Source: Dyadobacter soli (lineage in GTDB: Bacteria; Bacteroidota; Bacteroidia; Cytophagales; Spirosomataceae). From it: a stretch of 64,000 bases of DNA. Positions 7,140-16,613 of this stretch are shown here, piece by piece. The notes under the pieces are model-generated. The model worked only from the letters and a program-made list of their open reading frames with translations, did no database searches and was not told the DNA's origin. Position numbers and translations under genes: made by a program. Location: positions 1-64,000 of the forward strand of contig NZ_FNAN01000019.1 in NCBI RefSeq assembly GCF_900101885.1. Reading direction: 5' to 3'. Each line of letters opens with the position of its first letter. Within the stretch, counting starts at the first letter, position 1.

Positions 7140-8057
7140 ATGCAAAAAACAACCGGCCTACTGGCGTCCAGCCTGATCAAGCTCAAAAACCTGCAACTGA
7201 CCGGAAAACTGGTGAGTGAGGAGCTGATGCTGGGCATTCATTCCAGTAAACGGTCGGGGATAGGCATTGAATTTGAACAATACCGGCACTACGAGCCCGG
7301 TGATGACCCGAAACGCATTGATTGGAAGCTGTTTGCGAGAACCGACAAACACCTCGTCCGCGAGTCGTCGACAGAAAGCGATCGGCAGATCCGGTTCGTG
7401 CTGGACCTGTCGGGATCGATGAATTATACTGAAAATGGTGTGAGCCGGCTGCAATATGCGCAGATTCTGTTGGCGTCGCTCGCGTACCTGTGCTACATCC
7501 AGAACGACCAGATGAGTTTGTACGGGTTGAAAGCGGGTATTGTGGAAACGATCAGCGGCATTGGGTCGGCGTCGTCGGCCCGGCAGGCATTTCAAAAGAT
7601 ACTGGTAGGGCTGGAAAAAGCAAGTGCGGCAGGCCCGTGGGCAATGTCTGCGCCAAATTCGGCGGGGCAACCCGGACGCGTTGTGGCCGAATTTCAGTCC
7701 AAAAAGAAGGAACAACTCATTTTCGTAAGCGACTTGTTACAGGTAGGCGATGAATGGATTTCCTGGATCCGATCGCTAGCCGGGCCTTACCGGGAGATCA
7801 TTGTATTTCAAATATTAGGCAGCCAGGAAACGGATTTTGACCTGACCGGCTTCTACCGTTTCCATGATCTCGAAAGCGGCCGGGATCTGGAGTTGGATGC
7901 ACAATCGGTTGCGGCGGAATTCAGGACTTCGATGCAGGCCTATTTGTCCGGTTTGAAGGCTGCGTTGCAAATCCCGCACGTGCGCCTTGTCCGAGCGCAC
8001 ATGCACGAGCCGATCGGAATGGTATTGAAGGCATTTTTAACCCGACGAAAAGGCTGA
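7140..8057 (+). CDS. DUF58 domain protein (vWA-type MoxR partner)
   Basis: This 305-residue protein has the DUF58 core: FEQYRHYEPGDDPKRIDWKLFARTDKHLVRE at residues 46-75, then a von Willebrand A-like strand with the metal-site motif D89-L-S91-G-S93-M. DUF58 proteins are typical partners of MoxR ATPases. No signal peptide or membrane helix is seen, so it is probably cytosolic or membrane-associated. Its stop codon overlaps the start of the next gene (TGATG at 8055-8059), which shows tight translational coupling with the BatA-type protein. The role is inferred from family and context: linking MoxR to the membrane components encoded downstream. Confidence 0.9.
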   Translation: MQKTTGLLASSLIKLKNLQLTGKLVSEELMLGIHSSKRSGIGIEFEQYRHYEPGDDPKRIDWKLFARTDKHLVRESSTESDRQIRFVLDLSGSMNYTENGVSRLQYAQILLASLAYLCYIQNDQMSLYGLKAGIVETISGIGSASSARQAFQKILVGLEKASAAGPWAMSAPNSAGQPGRVVAEFQSKKKEQLIFVSDLLQVGDEWISWIRSLAGPYREIIVFQILGSQETDFDLTGFYRFHDLESGRDLELDAQSVAAEFRTSMQAYLSGLKAALQIPHVRLVRAHMHEPIGMVLKAFLTRRKG

Positions 8058-9178
8058 TGACTTTCCTGCAATCCTATATGCTCTGGGGAATGCTGGCCGT
8101 AGCGGTACCGGTGGCTATCCATTTTTGGTATCAAAAAAGGGGCAAAACCATTAAATGGGCAGCTATGCGCTGGCTCGGCGGGCAAACTACGCTGCAACAC
8201 CGAGGGCTCCGCCTGAACGAGGTGTGGCTGATGATTTTGCGTTGCCTGGTGGTGGCATTACTTGCATTGATTTTGAGCAAACCGGTTATCGAATGGTTGA
8301 AAAATACCAATGGATCGGCGACCATTCACCTTGTGCAGCCCGATCAACTGATAACCGACACCTACCGCTTCGAGCTCGAAAAGGCATTGCGCGAAGGCGG
8401 ACAGGTGTACTGGCTCGGTCATGCGCCGGAACGGATGAGCGATCTTGCCAAAATGCCCTCCGTTATGGTTGATTTGTCAGTTATTCAGCGGAATATCAAT
8501 GTATTATCAAATGGCAGCGCGCACTCTTTCAGGCTCTATCTTCGAAATGACATTGCATTGCCTGGTTTTCAAAAGGTTTACATTCCCGGTTCATATCAAC
8601 TCTTTTCGGCCGTCGATTCTTCTCGTCAACGGCCGGTTTCGCTTTCGGATAAAAAGCCGGTTTACGAGAAACCTGTCCATATCCTGGTAGAAAATGGCGA
8701 TGCTGCCGAACGGCAAACCATTCAAGCCGGACTTGCGGCATTGGCGGAGGTTTATGGTTTTGTGTTTGAAATAGCAAACAAAAACGGTACTGGAAAGCAT
8801 TACGACTGGGTTTTTACCAATAAACTGATGCAAGAAGCCGATCCTAGAACGAGGTACATTGTATCGGGAAATTCACCGGAATGGAATGCGTCGGCATCGG
8901 TGACGTTTCTGCCGGATTCATTGAAGATCGCGGGTTCCGAACTGGTGGAAAGCGGCCGGTTTCCCGAGTGGCTCGGGGATTTGCTGGTGAAAGATTTGAA
9001 GCTTCAACCGGCGGGTATTTTGAGTAACAGGCAGTTGGCGGCTTTGTTTCAGCGTGCGGATGCTGCGGACGCCCGGATGGAAGCGGTGTTGCGGCCGTGG
9101 CTGTTGCTGGGTTTGATGATGGTACTCACTGCGGAACGCTGGCTGGCGTTGCGCAAAACGGCGGGAGGCAATGGCTGA
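8057..9178 (+). CDS. BatA-type N-terminal domain membrane protein
   Basis: This 373-residue protein opens with MTFLQSYMLWGMLAVAVPVAIHFW, then KWAAMRWLGG and a second hydrophobic helix near residues 55-75; this is the N-terminal two-helix domain of BatA/aerotolerance proteins (TIGR02226-like). A periplasmic domain of about 250 residues follows and a last helix at about 345-365 (PWLLLGLMMVLTAERWLALRK). No clear MIDAS motif is present, so it is not a complete BatA with a vWA domain. The 8-bp overlap with the next gene (9171) marks an operon. It probably forms the membrane part of the MoxR-DUF58 module; the ligand of the periplasmic domain is unknown. Confidence 0.82.
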   Translation: MTFLQSYMLWGMLAVAVPVAIHFWYQKRGKTIKWAAMRWLGGQTTLQHRGLRLNEVWLMILRCLVVALLALILSKPVIEWLKNTNGSATIHLVQPDQLITDTYRFELEKALREGGQVYWLGHAPERMSDLAKMPSVMVDLSVIQRNINVLSNGSAHSFRLYLRNDIALPGFQKVYIPGSYQLFSAVDSSRQRPVSLSDKKPVYEKPVHILVENGDAAERQTIQAGLAALAEVYGFVFEIANKNGTGKHYDWVFTNKLMQEADPRTRYIVSGNSPEWNASASVTFLPDSLKIAGSELVESGRFPEWLGDLLVKDLKLQPAGILSNRQLAALFQRADAADARMEAVLRPWLLLGLMMVLTAERWLALRKTAGGNG

Positions 9179-11399
9179 TTTACAGAAACTGATCAAATCG
9201 GTGAATACGCAGATCCAGTGGGTAGCTATTGGTAAATGCCTTTTGCTCGGGCTGGCTTTTCGATTGGTGGCGATTTCGCTTCCCGGCGAACACCTGTTTT
9301 TGGAATCGATGATTGGCTCGGTGGGTACGTTAATTGGCATTTTCCGGACCAAAGCATTTACCGATCGCAAGCGCAAAGCGATCGCGCTGCTTCACAGCCA
9401 TAATCCCGGGCTGGAATATAGCCTTGACCTGCTCGATAAGCCCGATCTGAACCTGGCCGAGCAAATGCAGCTTGAACGGATCGCGGCGAGGGATGCGTCG
9501 GCTCCCCGCCGGGAAGTGTACCGGGGCCTGTGGGCTTACTTCGGGATTTTTTTACTCGGCTGGGCCATTAATCACGGCGTTTACCTTTGGAGCAGCCATC
9601 CGGAGGCGCCCGCAAATGCAGCGAAGCAGCCATCCATTTTGAACCAAAACAGCCCGCCCAAAGCCCCGCGCTATGTGGATGCGCATGTGAAAGTAACCCC
9701 GCCTGCGTACACCGGGCTTCCCGCGAAAACGTCTGCGGATTTGAATATCAGTGCGTTGTCGGGTTCGGCGGTGGAATGGTCGGTGGAGTTTGACCGTCCT
9801 GCCGGACTCAGCGTTCGAATGGTCAATAGTCGTGGCGAGGAAGTGGCGCTCAAAGAATCGAATGGCGCATTTACGCTTCGCGACCGCATTGCCGGCTCGG
9901 GTTTATATTCCATCAAAGGTTATTGGAAGGACTCTCTCATTTATCAATCGGATTTTTACAAAATGGAGGCATTGCCTGACCTGGCCCCGCGCATCGAGCC
10001 GGCGTCGAAGGAACTGTACCGCTATCATTTGCTGAAAGATCCGAAGAGTATCAGCATTTCAGCGAAAATATCGGACGATTTCCAGGTCAAACAGGCGTTT
10101 ATCGTGGCTACCGTGGCGCGTGGCTCCGGTGAGAATGTCAAGTTCCGGGAAGTTCGCATGCCGCTGGGTCCGTCGGATTTCAAGGAGGCGAATATTCGTA
10201 AAACCATTGACCTGAATGCATTGCAATTTGCGCCGGGCGACGAGCTGTACTACTATTGGGCGGCCACCGACAATCGCCAGCCGGAAGCAAATTTCAGTAA
10301 GTCGGATACGTATTTCGTTGTGTATAAGGATACTGCCAAAATCGAGGAGGCCGAGCTTGCGACGATGGCTGTGAATGTGATGCCTGAATATTTCCGCAGC
10401 CAGCGACAAATCATTATCGATACGGAAAAACTCATTGCGAAGCGAAAAAAGCTTGGTACCAAAGACTTCAATGCAACTTCCAACGAGATCGGCTTTGACC
10501 AGAAAGTGCTTCGGCTGCGCTACGGGCAGTATTTAGGCGAAGAATTTGAGACTGCAATCGGAGGTGACAATCCCGCGGCGGATAACGGCAATGTCATCGA
10601 CGCATTCACGCACCATTCCGATGGTCACGGTGAAGGTGCCAGCCCGGCCGAGCGCGGCTCGGCCGATGCGGGCGAGCCGGCGCACGCGGAGGGACATGCG
10701 CACGAGCATAAGCATGAGCCTGCGGGAGAAAAGGACCCGCTCGCGGCATTGATGGAGCAGTACACACATGCGCACGACGATGCGGAAACGAATACTTTTT
10801 ACGAGCAATCCACACGCAGCCTTTTGAAAATGGCTTTGGAGCAAATGTGGCAGTCGGAGCTGCATTTGCGTACTTATGAGCCCGAAAAGGCGCTTCCTTT
10901 CGAGCATAAGGCATTGGAATACCTCAAAACAGCCCAGCAAAAAGCGCGAACTTACGTGAAAAAAAGCGGCTACGACCCGCCGCCGATCAAGGAGAAGGAA
11001 AAGCGGCTGACGGGCGAGCTCAAAGACCTTTCCACCCAATGGGAGTATGAAAAGGCATTTAATGCGAAACAAACCGCCGCACTGGCCGCTGCATTGCTGG
11101 GGTACCTGGAAAATGATAAGTTGCCCAAAAGCGAGCAGGCAAAACGCGCCGCATTAAGTTCGGAAATGACCCGGCGACTTACGGAAAGCGGCCCGTTCAA
11201 CGGCGGATTACAGAACTGGAATATGATCGCCTCATTGCAAAAACTGGCGGTTGGCAGGGCATTGAATGGGGTTGAACTAGCTGGTTTGAAGCGGGATTTG
11301 TACAAACGCACGGACGCTGCCATGCAAAGCCGGCCGTCGTGGTCGGGTGAGAAAAAGTTGGAGGCCGCATTCCGGAAGGCAATGCGCCAGCCTCTGTAA
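9171..11399 (+). CDS. Large membrane protein with His-rich linker (DUF4175-like)
   Basis: This 742-residue protein has two or three N-terminal membrane helices (around residues 15-60 and 122-145), a periplasmic region that starts with an Ig-like VKVTPPAYTGLPAK stretch, a second half rich in charged helices, and a His/Glu/Ala-rich linker at about residues 478-540 (repeated HAEGHAHEHKHE-type runs). The layout resembles DUF4175-type proteins that sit beside MoxR, DUF58 and BatA genes, but I cannot assign it firmly. The His-rich segment could bind a metal ion, which is inference. It overlaps the BatA-type gene by 8 bp and is followed closely by the membrane protein at 11425. No enzyme motif was found. 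Confidence 0.65.
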   Translation: MADLQKLIKSVNTQIQWVAIGKCLLLGLAFRLVAISLPGEHLFLESMIGSVGTLIGIFRTKAFTDRKRKAIALLHSHNPGLEYSLDLLDKPDLNLAEQMQLERIAARDASAPRREVYRGLWAYFGIFLLGWAINHGVYLWSSHPEAPANAAKQPSILNQNSPPKAPRYVDAHVKVTPPAYTGLPAKTSADLNISALSGSAVEWSVEFDRPAGLSVRMVNSRGEEVALKESNGAFTLRDRIAGSGLYSIKGYWKDSLIYQSDFYKMEALPDLAPRIEPASKELYRYHLLKDPKSISISAKISDDFQVKQAFIVATVARGSGENVKFREVRMPLGPSDFKEANIRKTIDLNALQFAPGDELYYYWAATDNRQPEANFSKSDTYFVVYKDTAKIEEAELATMAVNVMPEYFRSQRQIIIDTEKLIAKRKKLGTKDFNATSNEIGFDQKVLRLRYGQYLGEEFETAIGGDNPAADNGNVIDAFTHHSDGHGEGASPAERGSADAGEPAHAEGHAHEHKHEPAGEKDPLAALMEQYTHAHDDAETNTFYEQSTRSLLKMALEQMWQSELHLRTYEPEKALPFEHKALEYLKTAQQKARTYVKKSGYDPPPIKEKEKRLTGELKDLSTQWEYEKAFNAKQTAALAAALLGYLENDKLPKSEQAKRAALSSEMTRRLTESGPFNGGLQNWNMIASLQKLAVGRALNGVELAGLKRDLYKRTDAAMQSRPSWSGEKKLEAAFRKAMRQPL

Positions 11400-11424
11400 G
11401 ATTTTAGCAAGAATTAAACACGGA

Positions 11425-13089
11425 ATGATCCATACCGATTTCAACTGGACCGGGACATTGAATTTACTGTTGCTGTTGGCTGCATTGGCATTGCTGGCGC
11501 TGCAATGCACGTTGCTCTTCACGCGGCACAGGCATTCGGGTCGGTTGGGCATCCGGCTGTTTTTGAATGTGTTGCTATGGCTAAGCGTAGCAGCGTGGAT
11601 ATTGGACCCGTATTTCAAGTCAAATGCTGGTTCGAAAACGGGATTGCTGATCGCTGAAAATGTGCCTTCCGGGGTTGCCGGGTGCATTCGCGATCGTCTG
11701 GCAAAAGCAGAATTGATCCGTGCGGATGACATTGCAAACAAGCCTGTGGATTCGCTGGTGGTTGTCGGACAGGAGTTTGATGAACAGGTTTTTGCGTCGA
11801 TCCGGCAGTTGAAAAATGCCCCTGCATTGCATTGGAAGCCCTATTTCGCGCCGGGAGCGCTGCACGATTTACATTGGAAAGGCATATTGCGGAAAGGCGA
11901 AATGCAGCGGGTCGAAGGCAGTATCCAATCTAGGGAAAAAGCCACATTACGGGTACGATACGCCGCTGACCCGGAGGCAGGTGCCCAGTCTTCCGGCCAG
12001 ATCCTCGACAGCGCGGTGCTGAATGCCGGCGAAAACCGTTTCGAGCTTGCATTTCCAGCATTCGGCGAAGGCCGTACAACCACAACGCTCGATCTGGACG
12101 GCAAGACGATCGATACGCTGCGCTTTTTTACACAGCCTGAACACAAACTAACCATCCGTTTTTTCCTCGATAACCCGGATTTCGAAACGCGCAACCTCGC
12201 TACCTGGCTCGGAAAGCAGGGCCACAGCGTCCTGTATGACGCCTCACTGTCCAAAAACATCCGTAGCAAGCTGAATATCAACCGCGCGGCCGAGCCCGAT
12301 GTGATCATTACAACCGCGTCCAATGCAGGTAATGCCGTGGTGAAAAAGGCTGTGAATGTGGGCAAAAGTGTGCTTTTTGTGCAATTGTCCGACCCGGCGG
12401 CTGAGTTTCGGGAGATTAACAATGCATTGGGTACCAGCTTTCAAACGGTGAAAACGACCAATGAAGAATCAGTATCCGTCACCGCTTCGCTGACGGCCCT
12501 GCCATTTCGTTTTGAGTCGCGTAGTTTTCAGACGCACGCGCCGCATTATCCAGTAGCAACTGAAAAAACGACGGGGAAAGTGGTCGTAAGTTTGCTGAAT
12601 GAGACATTTCCGATGCAATTGTCGGGCGACAGCATTGTTTATGGAAAAGTCTGGAACGAAATCCTCGCATATGTGCGCCCCGCGCATGCGTCCGTGCTTG
12701 CATGTGACGCCCCGGTTTTTCGGAATGTACCCGCAACATTGCATTTGAACAGCTTCCAGCCGATTCCCCGGTTTTTGATCTTGGGGGAGGATACCGTTTC
12801 GACAGTGACTTTGGCATTGAATAATCTTTCGGCCCGTGCTGATTTTTTACCGGTACAAAATGGCTGGCTATCGCTTCACGACTCGCTGCAAACCGAACTG
12901 TATGTACAGGACTATTCACCGCTGCGCTATGCCGCGCGGATGCAGCATTTTATTCAATCTACACAAGACATAACACCCATAACCAGCCCGAAATACAGCG
13001 GCGGTCCCACTCGAAAGTTACCCGGCTGGGCCTGGTTCACGTGGCTGATGCTCTGCCTTGCCGCATTGTGGATCGAGCCGAAGCTGTGA
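11425..13089 (+). CDS. Membrane protein with periplasmic domain, Bat-module associated
   Basis: This protein of 554 residues has two N-terminal helices (about 10-34 and 45-63), a long non-cytoplasmic region, and a last helix near residues 530-548 (WAWFTWLMLCLAALW). The pattern of two helices, a soluble domain and one C-terminal helix parallels the BatA-type gene two places upstream. The frame is open from a GTG at 11347, but I chose the ATG at 11425 (MIHTDFNWTGTLN) because the longer form overlaps the upstream gene by 50 bases and adds a basic, non-hydrophobic stretch ahead of the first helix. A Rossmann-like segment (DVIITTASNAGNAVVKKAVNVGK) hints at a glutamine amidotransferase-like fold. 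It is the last gene of the block and ends 3 bp from the convergent TPR gene. No function is known. Confidence 0.7.
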   Translation: MIHTDFNWTGTLNLLLLLAALALLALQCTLLFTRHRHSGRLGIRLFLNVLLWLSVAAWILDPYFKSNAGSKTGLLIAENVPSGVAGCIRDRLAKAELIRADDIANKPVDSLVVVGQEFDEQVFASIRQLKNAPALHWKPYFAPGALHDLHWKGILRKGEMQRVEGSIQSREKATLRVRYAADPEAGAQSSGQILDSAVLNAGENRFELAFPAFGEGRTTTTLDLDGKTIDTLRFFTQPEHKLTIRFFLDNPDFETRNLATWLGKQGHSVLYDASLSKNIRSKLNINRAAEPDVIITTASNAGNAVVKKAVNVGKSVLFVQLSDPAAEFREINNALGTSFQTVKTTNEESVSVTASLTALPFRFESRSFQTHAPHYPVATEKTTGKVVVSLLNETFPMQLSGDSIVYGKVWNEILAYVRPAHASVLACDAPVFRNVPATLHLNSFQPIPRFLILGEDTVSTVTLALNNLSARADFLPVQNGWLSLHDSLQTELYVQDYSPLRYAARMQHFIQSTQDITPITSPKYSGGPTRKLPGWAWFTWLMLCLAALWIEPKL

Positions 13090-13092
13090 TGA

Positions 13093-13902
13093 TCAACGCT
13101 TTTCGACGTCTTCCATCGTGACCTGGCGCGGGAATCTGGCATGCAGCATATTGGGCTCGTTGATCGCGTAGCCATCCTGCAATGCTTGCCGTGCCTTGTC
13201 GAAATAGACGTTCTGGCGTTCGTTTCCCGTGATTTTCATGGTCATGGCCATATAGTAGTTGGCCATTGGATGCATTTCGTAGAGTTGCAGGCATTCGTTG
13301 AGTCGCCGCTCCGCCTGATCGAACTCATTCATCAGGTAATACAAAACGCCGAAATAGAGCAGGGAATTGAAGTGAATGTCGTTGCGCCCCTCGCCGCGTT
13401 TTTGCTGGGCAATGTCTTTGAGAAAATACTTTTCGGCTTCCGCATAATTGCCCGATTCCATGTGACTTAGCGCGATGAAAAACGAAAAGGTATGGTCCAT
13501 CGTGAATGCATTGGGCGTGAGCTGTTCAGCCGCTGAGAGGTCGGCGATGGCCTTTGGATAATCCTGCATGTGCATACAATGCAAATAGCCGCGGTACGCC
13601 AGCCAGCGCTTCGGATCGAGCGCTACGGCGGTGTCGATATAGGCGATCATTTTTGTGTAGTCGCCCAGGTACATTTGCCGGATGCCTTTTTCCTGGTACG
13701 CCTCGGGAACGTTGGGGCAAATGGCGAGGAGCGTGTCGAAAGTAGCGTCCCAGCCAGGGTTATCTATGCCTAAGGCATGGGCCTTGTGGGCATACACCTG
13801 GAAAAGGCTGTCCTGTACACGCGGTGAGGCGCAATCGGGTTGCGCCCAAGCGCTTGTGAACGTGGCGATCAGTAAAATCGGTAGTAGCAGAATGCGGGTC
13901 AT
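13093..13902 (-). CDS. Exported tetratricopeptide-repeat protein
   Basis: This 269-residue protein begins with a signal peptide ending near AWAQ (residue 21) and continues with TPR-type helix pairs, such as NVPEAYQEKGIRQMYLGDYTKMIAYIDTAVALDPKRWLAYRG and NYAEAEKYFLKDIA. TPR arrays hold protein partners, here in the periplasm or at the outer membrane. It lies 33 bases downstream of the second permease gene and may be its last operon member. The gene is convergent with the membrane protein at 11425-13089, the stop codons being 3 bases apart. Its partner cannot be named from sequence. Confidence 0.8.
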   Translation of the reverse strand: MTRILLLPILLIATFTSAWAQPDCASPRVQDSLFQVYAHKAHALGIDNPGWDATFDTLLAICPNVPEAYQEKGIRQMYLGDYTKMIAYIDTAVALDPKRWLAYRGYLHCMHMQDYPKAIADLSAAEQLTPNAFTMDHTFSFFIALSHMESGNYAEAEKYFLKDIAQQKRGEGRNDIHFNSLLYFGVLYYLMNEFDQAERRLNECLQLYEMHPMANYYMAMTMKITGNERQNVYFDKARQALQDGYAINEPNMLHARFPRQVTMEDVEKR

Positions 13903-13935
13903 AGTTGTGGATTGTATTTCAAAATAACCTGAAAA

Positions 13936-16563
13936 TCACTCGGATTTCAACGATTGTGTCGGGTTGGTGAGCGCCGCCCGGACTGACTGGAAGCCGATGG
14001 TAGCGAGCGTGATCACGATCGTAACCAGCCCCGCACTCACGAAAATGCCCGCGCCGATCGTGGCGCGGTAGGCGAAACCATCGAGCCAGCGCTGCGTGAG
14101 CCACCATGCCAGCGGGCAACCCAGGGCAATAGCGACCGCCACGAGCACGAGAAACTCACGGGAGAGCATTGCTACCACGCTTCCGGTGCTGGCGCCCAGC
14201 ACTTTTCGTACCCCGATTTCCTTCCGGCGGCGCTCGGCGGTGAATGCGGCCAGGCCGAACAAGCCGAGGCAGGATATCAGAATCGCCAGAACGGCGAAAT
14301 ACCTCGCCAGCTGCGCCACGAGCCGCTCGGAGGCATATTGAATCTGATAGTCGCGGTCGAGGAATTCGTAATCGAATGCGTAGCCGGGATTGAAGCTGGC
14401 GTACAGCGCTTGCATCCGGGCAATGGTAGCGGGTACCTCGCCGGCCTGTACTTTCACTACTGCAAGCATGGTCTCCTGCGGTGATAGTCTGAAAATGAAT
14501 GGTTTAATGGTTTCGTGGAGGGAATTGAAATGAAAGTCCTGCGCCACGCCGACGATCTGGGTTTTCCAGCCGTCGATCATGATCTGTTTACCGATCGGGT
14601 CGGTAATGCCCATTTCCCGTATGGCTGTTTCATTTAAAATCACCGAGGCCGAGTCCGATCCGAAATCTTTTGAAAAGCTCCTGCCTGCGACCATCCGGAT
14701 GCCCAACGTTTCGGTAAGGCCGTAATTGACGGGCATTTTGTAGAAACGGATCTCATCTTTTTCGTTTTTTCCGTCCCAACGCACACCTGCGGAAGGCAGT
14801 ACCGTCGGGAGGATAATCCGCTGCTGGATACTCGACGCATTCACGACACCGGGCACGGTTTTGAGCCTTTCAAGAAATGCCTGCATTTGTGTTGCGGCAC
14901 GCCCTTCCATTTCAAAATACACGATATTATCCTTTTCATAACCCGGGTTTTTGGTCTGGACATAATCGATCTGCCGGTAGACGACCACCACCGAAATGAT
15001 GAAGATCACCGAAACCGCGAACTGGAACACGACCAGCCCTTTTCGTACCCAGAGCTCGCCCATTCCGTGCAATAGTTTGCCTTTCAATGTAAGAGCGGGA
15101 TTGGAGCGGGAGAGGTACAATGCGGGGTAGCTGCCGGCAAGCAAGCCGGTGAAAAGCAGAATAGCACCGAGGGCAAGAATGAATTGTCCGCTGAAATGGA
15201 GCGTCAGCTGTTTATTTGTAATAGTATTAAAATAAGGTAACGCAAGCCACACGACGCCCAGCGCGACTACCAATGTGACAAAACTCATCAGTACCGATTC
15301 GCCCAAAAACTGGAAGACGAGCGTCGCCCGGCCTGCGCCCAATGCTTTTTTGACACCCACTTCCTTGACCCTTACCGATGCTTTGGCCGTAGAGAGGTTC
15401 ATGAAATTGATGCAGGCAATGAGAAGGATAAACACCGCAATGGCCCCGAACAGCCTCACATACTCAATGCGTCCGCCGGACTGCACGCCGTTTTCATAGT
15501 TGCCGTAGAGGTAGCCGTCGGAGTATTTGCGGATGGATAATGTCGCATTCGGGTCGTTGAAGCGCTTTTTGGCATAGTCGGCCAGCTTTGCTTCCAGTAA
15601 ATGCGCGTCGGCGCCGGGTCTTATTACGAGGTAATTATGGAAGGGGCCGGTAGCGGTATTGGGCACGCCTCCCGACGGCATCATATCATCCCAGGCGCTG
15701 AGCGGAATCAGCAGTTCCGATTGCTCACTGGAATTGTGCGGTTGATCATCAAAGATACCGGTTACCTGGCATTTGCGCGAAAATGCCTGCCACTTCCATT
15801 CCACTACCTGGTTCATCGCTTTTTCAGGAGAACCAAAAAGCTTTGCGGCCATTTGTTTCGAAATCGCGACCGTATTCTTACCGCTAAGTACCGAATGCGG
15901 ATTGCCTTGTATCAATGGAAAGGAAAATGCCTTGAAATAGTCGGCGCTTACGAAATTCCCTGCCGCACTCACCGTTCTGCCGGACGTGCCGCTGCCGCTC
16001 GAAAGGCTGAATTTCTGAAACCAGACGGGCGGCGTGGTACAAACCACCATTTCGACTTCGGGCATATCCTTCGCCAGCATTTCCTTCAACATGCCCCCGG
16101 TTCCTTCGGACGTTACCAGTTTGCCACCACCTTTTTCGTGCACGGTCACCTGGTAGAGGCGTGCATCCTTGTCGTGGAACTTGTCGAAACCCAGCTCGTC
16201 GTTTATCCAAAGGTAGATAAGCAATGTGCAAATGAGCCCGGTGGTGAGTCCGACGGCATTCAGGAATGTAAACTGCCGGTTTTTGGCAAAATGCCGCCAG
16301 GCGTAGGTGAGGTAATGGTTCAGCATTGCAGGGCTCAGGTTGGAAACGGTTGGGTATTGTTCAGGGCTTTTTCGGGTGAAATAGGGTGTGAGATGGCGTA
16401 TTGCACCCCACGCGTATCCGCGCCTCGCCCGCCTGGCACCTACCTCACGCACGCGGCGCGTGAAGACTTCTTCCAGGTTGCCCTGAATGTCTTCCAGAAA
16501 ACGTGGGTTCACAAACTTTTCGAGCAGGTAATCTGCCCAGCGGGGCGGACGGTGTTCAGGCAT
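13936..16563 (-). CDS. ABC transporter permease with prefix domain (MacB/FtsX type), copy 2
   Basis: This 875-residue protein starts with the permease prefix (RPPRWADYLLEKFVNPRFLEDIQGNLEEVFTRR), followed by a transmembrane helix (FLNAVGLTTGLICTLLIYLWIND), a large periplasmic MacB_PCD domain, FtsX helices with the block STAKASVRVKEVGVKKALGAGRATLVFQFLGES, a second periplasmic domain, and a last FtsX block ending FTAERRRKEIGVRKVLGAS. It is the membrane subunit of an export or lipoprotein-type ABC system; no ATPase gene is nearby, so it may share one encoded elsewhere. It lies 50 bases after a similar permease gene; the two are tandem paralogues. Expression probably follows the PadR regulator at 19249. 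Confidence 0.9.
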   Translation of the reverse strand: MPEHRPPRWADYLLEKFVNPRFLEDIQGNLEEVFTRRVREVGARRARRGYAWGAIRHLTPYFTRKSPEQYPTVSNLSPAMLNHYLTYAWRHFAKNRQFTFLNAVGLTTGLICTLLIYLWINDELGFDKFHDKDARLYQVTVHEKGGGKLVTSEGTGGMLKEMLAKDMPEVEMVVCTTPPVWFQKFSLSSGSGTSGRTVSAAGNFVSADYFKAFSFPLIQGNPHSVLSGKNTVAISKQMAAKLFGSPEKAMNQVVEWKWQAFSRKCQVTGIFDDQPHNSSEQSELLIPLSAWDDMMPSGGVPNTATGPFHNYLVIRPGADAHLLEAKLADYAKKRFNDPNATLSIRKYSDGYLYGNYENGVQSGGRIEYVRLFGAIAVFILLIACINFMNLSTAKASVRVKEVGVKKALGAGRATLVFQFLGESVLMSFVTLVVALGVVWLALPYFNTITNKQLTLHFSGQFILALGAILLFTGLLAGSYPALYLSRSNPALTLKGKLLHGMGELWVRKGLVVFQFAVSVIFIISVVVVYRQIDYVQTKNPGYEKDNIVYFEMEGRAATQMQAFLERLKTVPGVVNASSIQQRIILPTVLPSAGVRWDGKNEKDEIRFYKMPVNYGLTETLGIRMVAGRSFSKDFGSDSASVILNETAIREMGITDPIGKQIMIDGWKTQIVGVAQDFHFNSLHETIKPFIFRLSPQETMLAVVKVQAGEVPATIARMQALYASFNPGYAFDYEFLDRDYQIQYASERLVAQLARYFAVLAILISCLGLFGLAAFTAERRRKEIGVRKVLGASTGSVVAMLSREFLVLVAVAIALGCPLAWWLTQRWLDGFAYRATIGAGIFVSAGLVTIVITLATIGFQSVRAALTNPTQSLKSE

Positions 16564-16613
16564 TTCTTAATTCATTTTGAAATGATCCAATGGTTAGCGG
16601 CGGTAATGCACTC

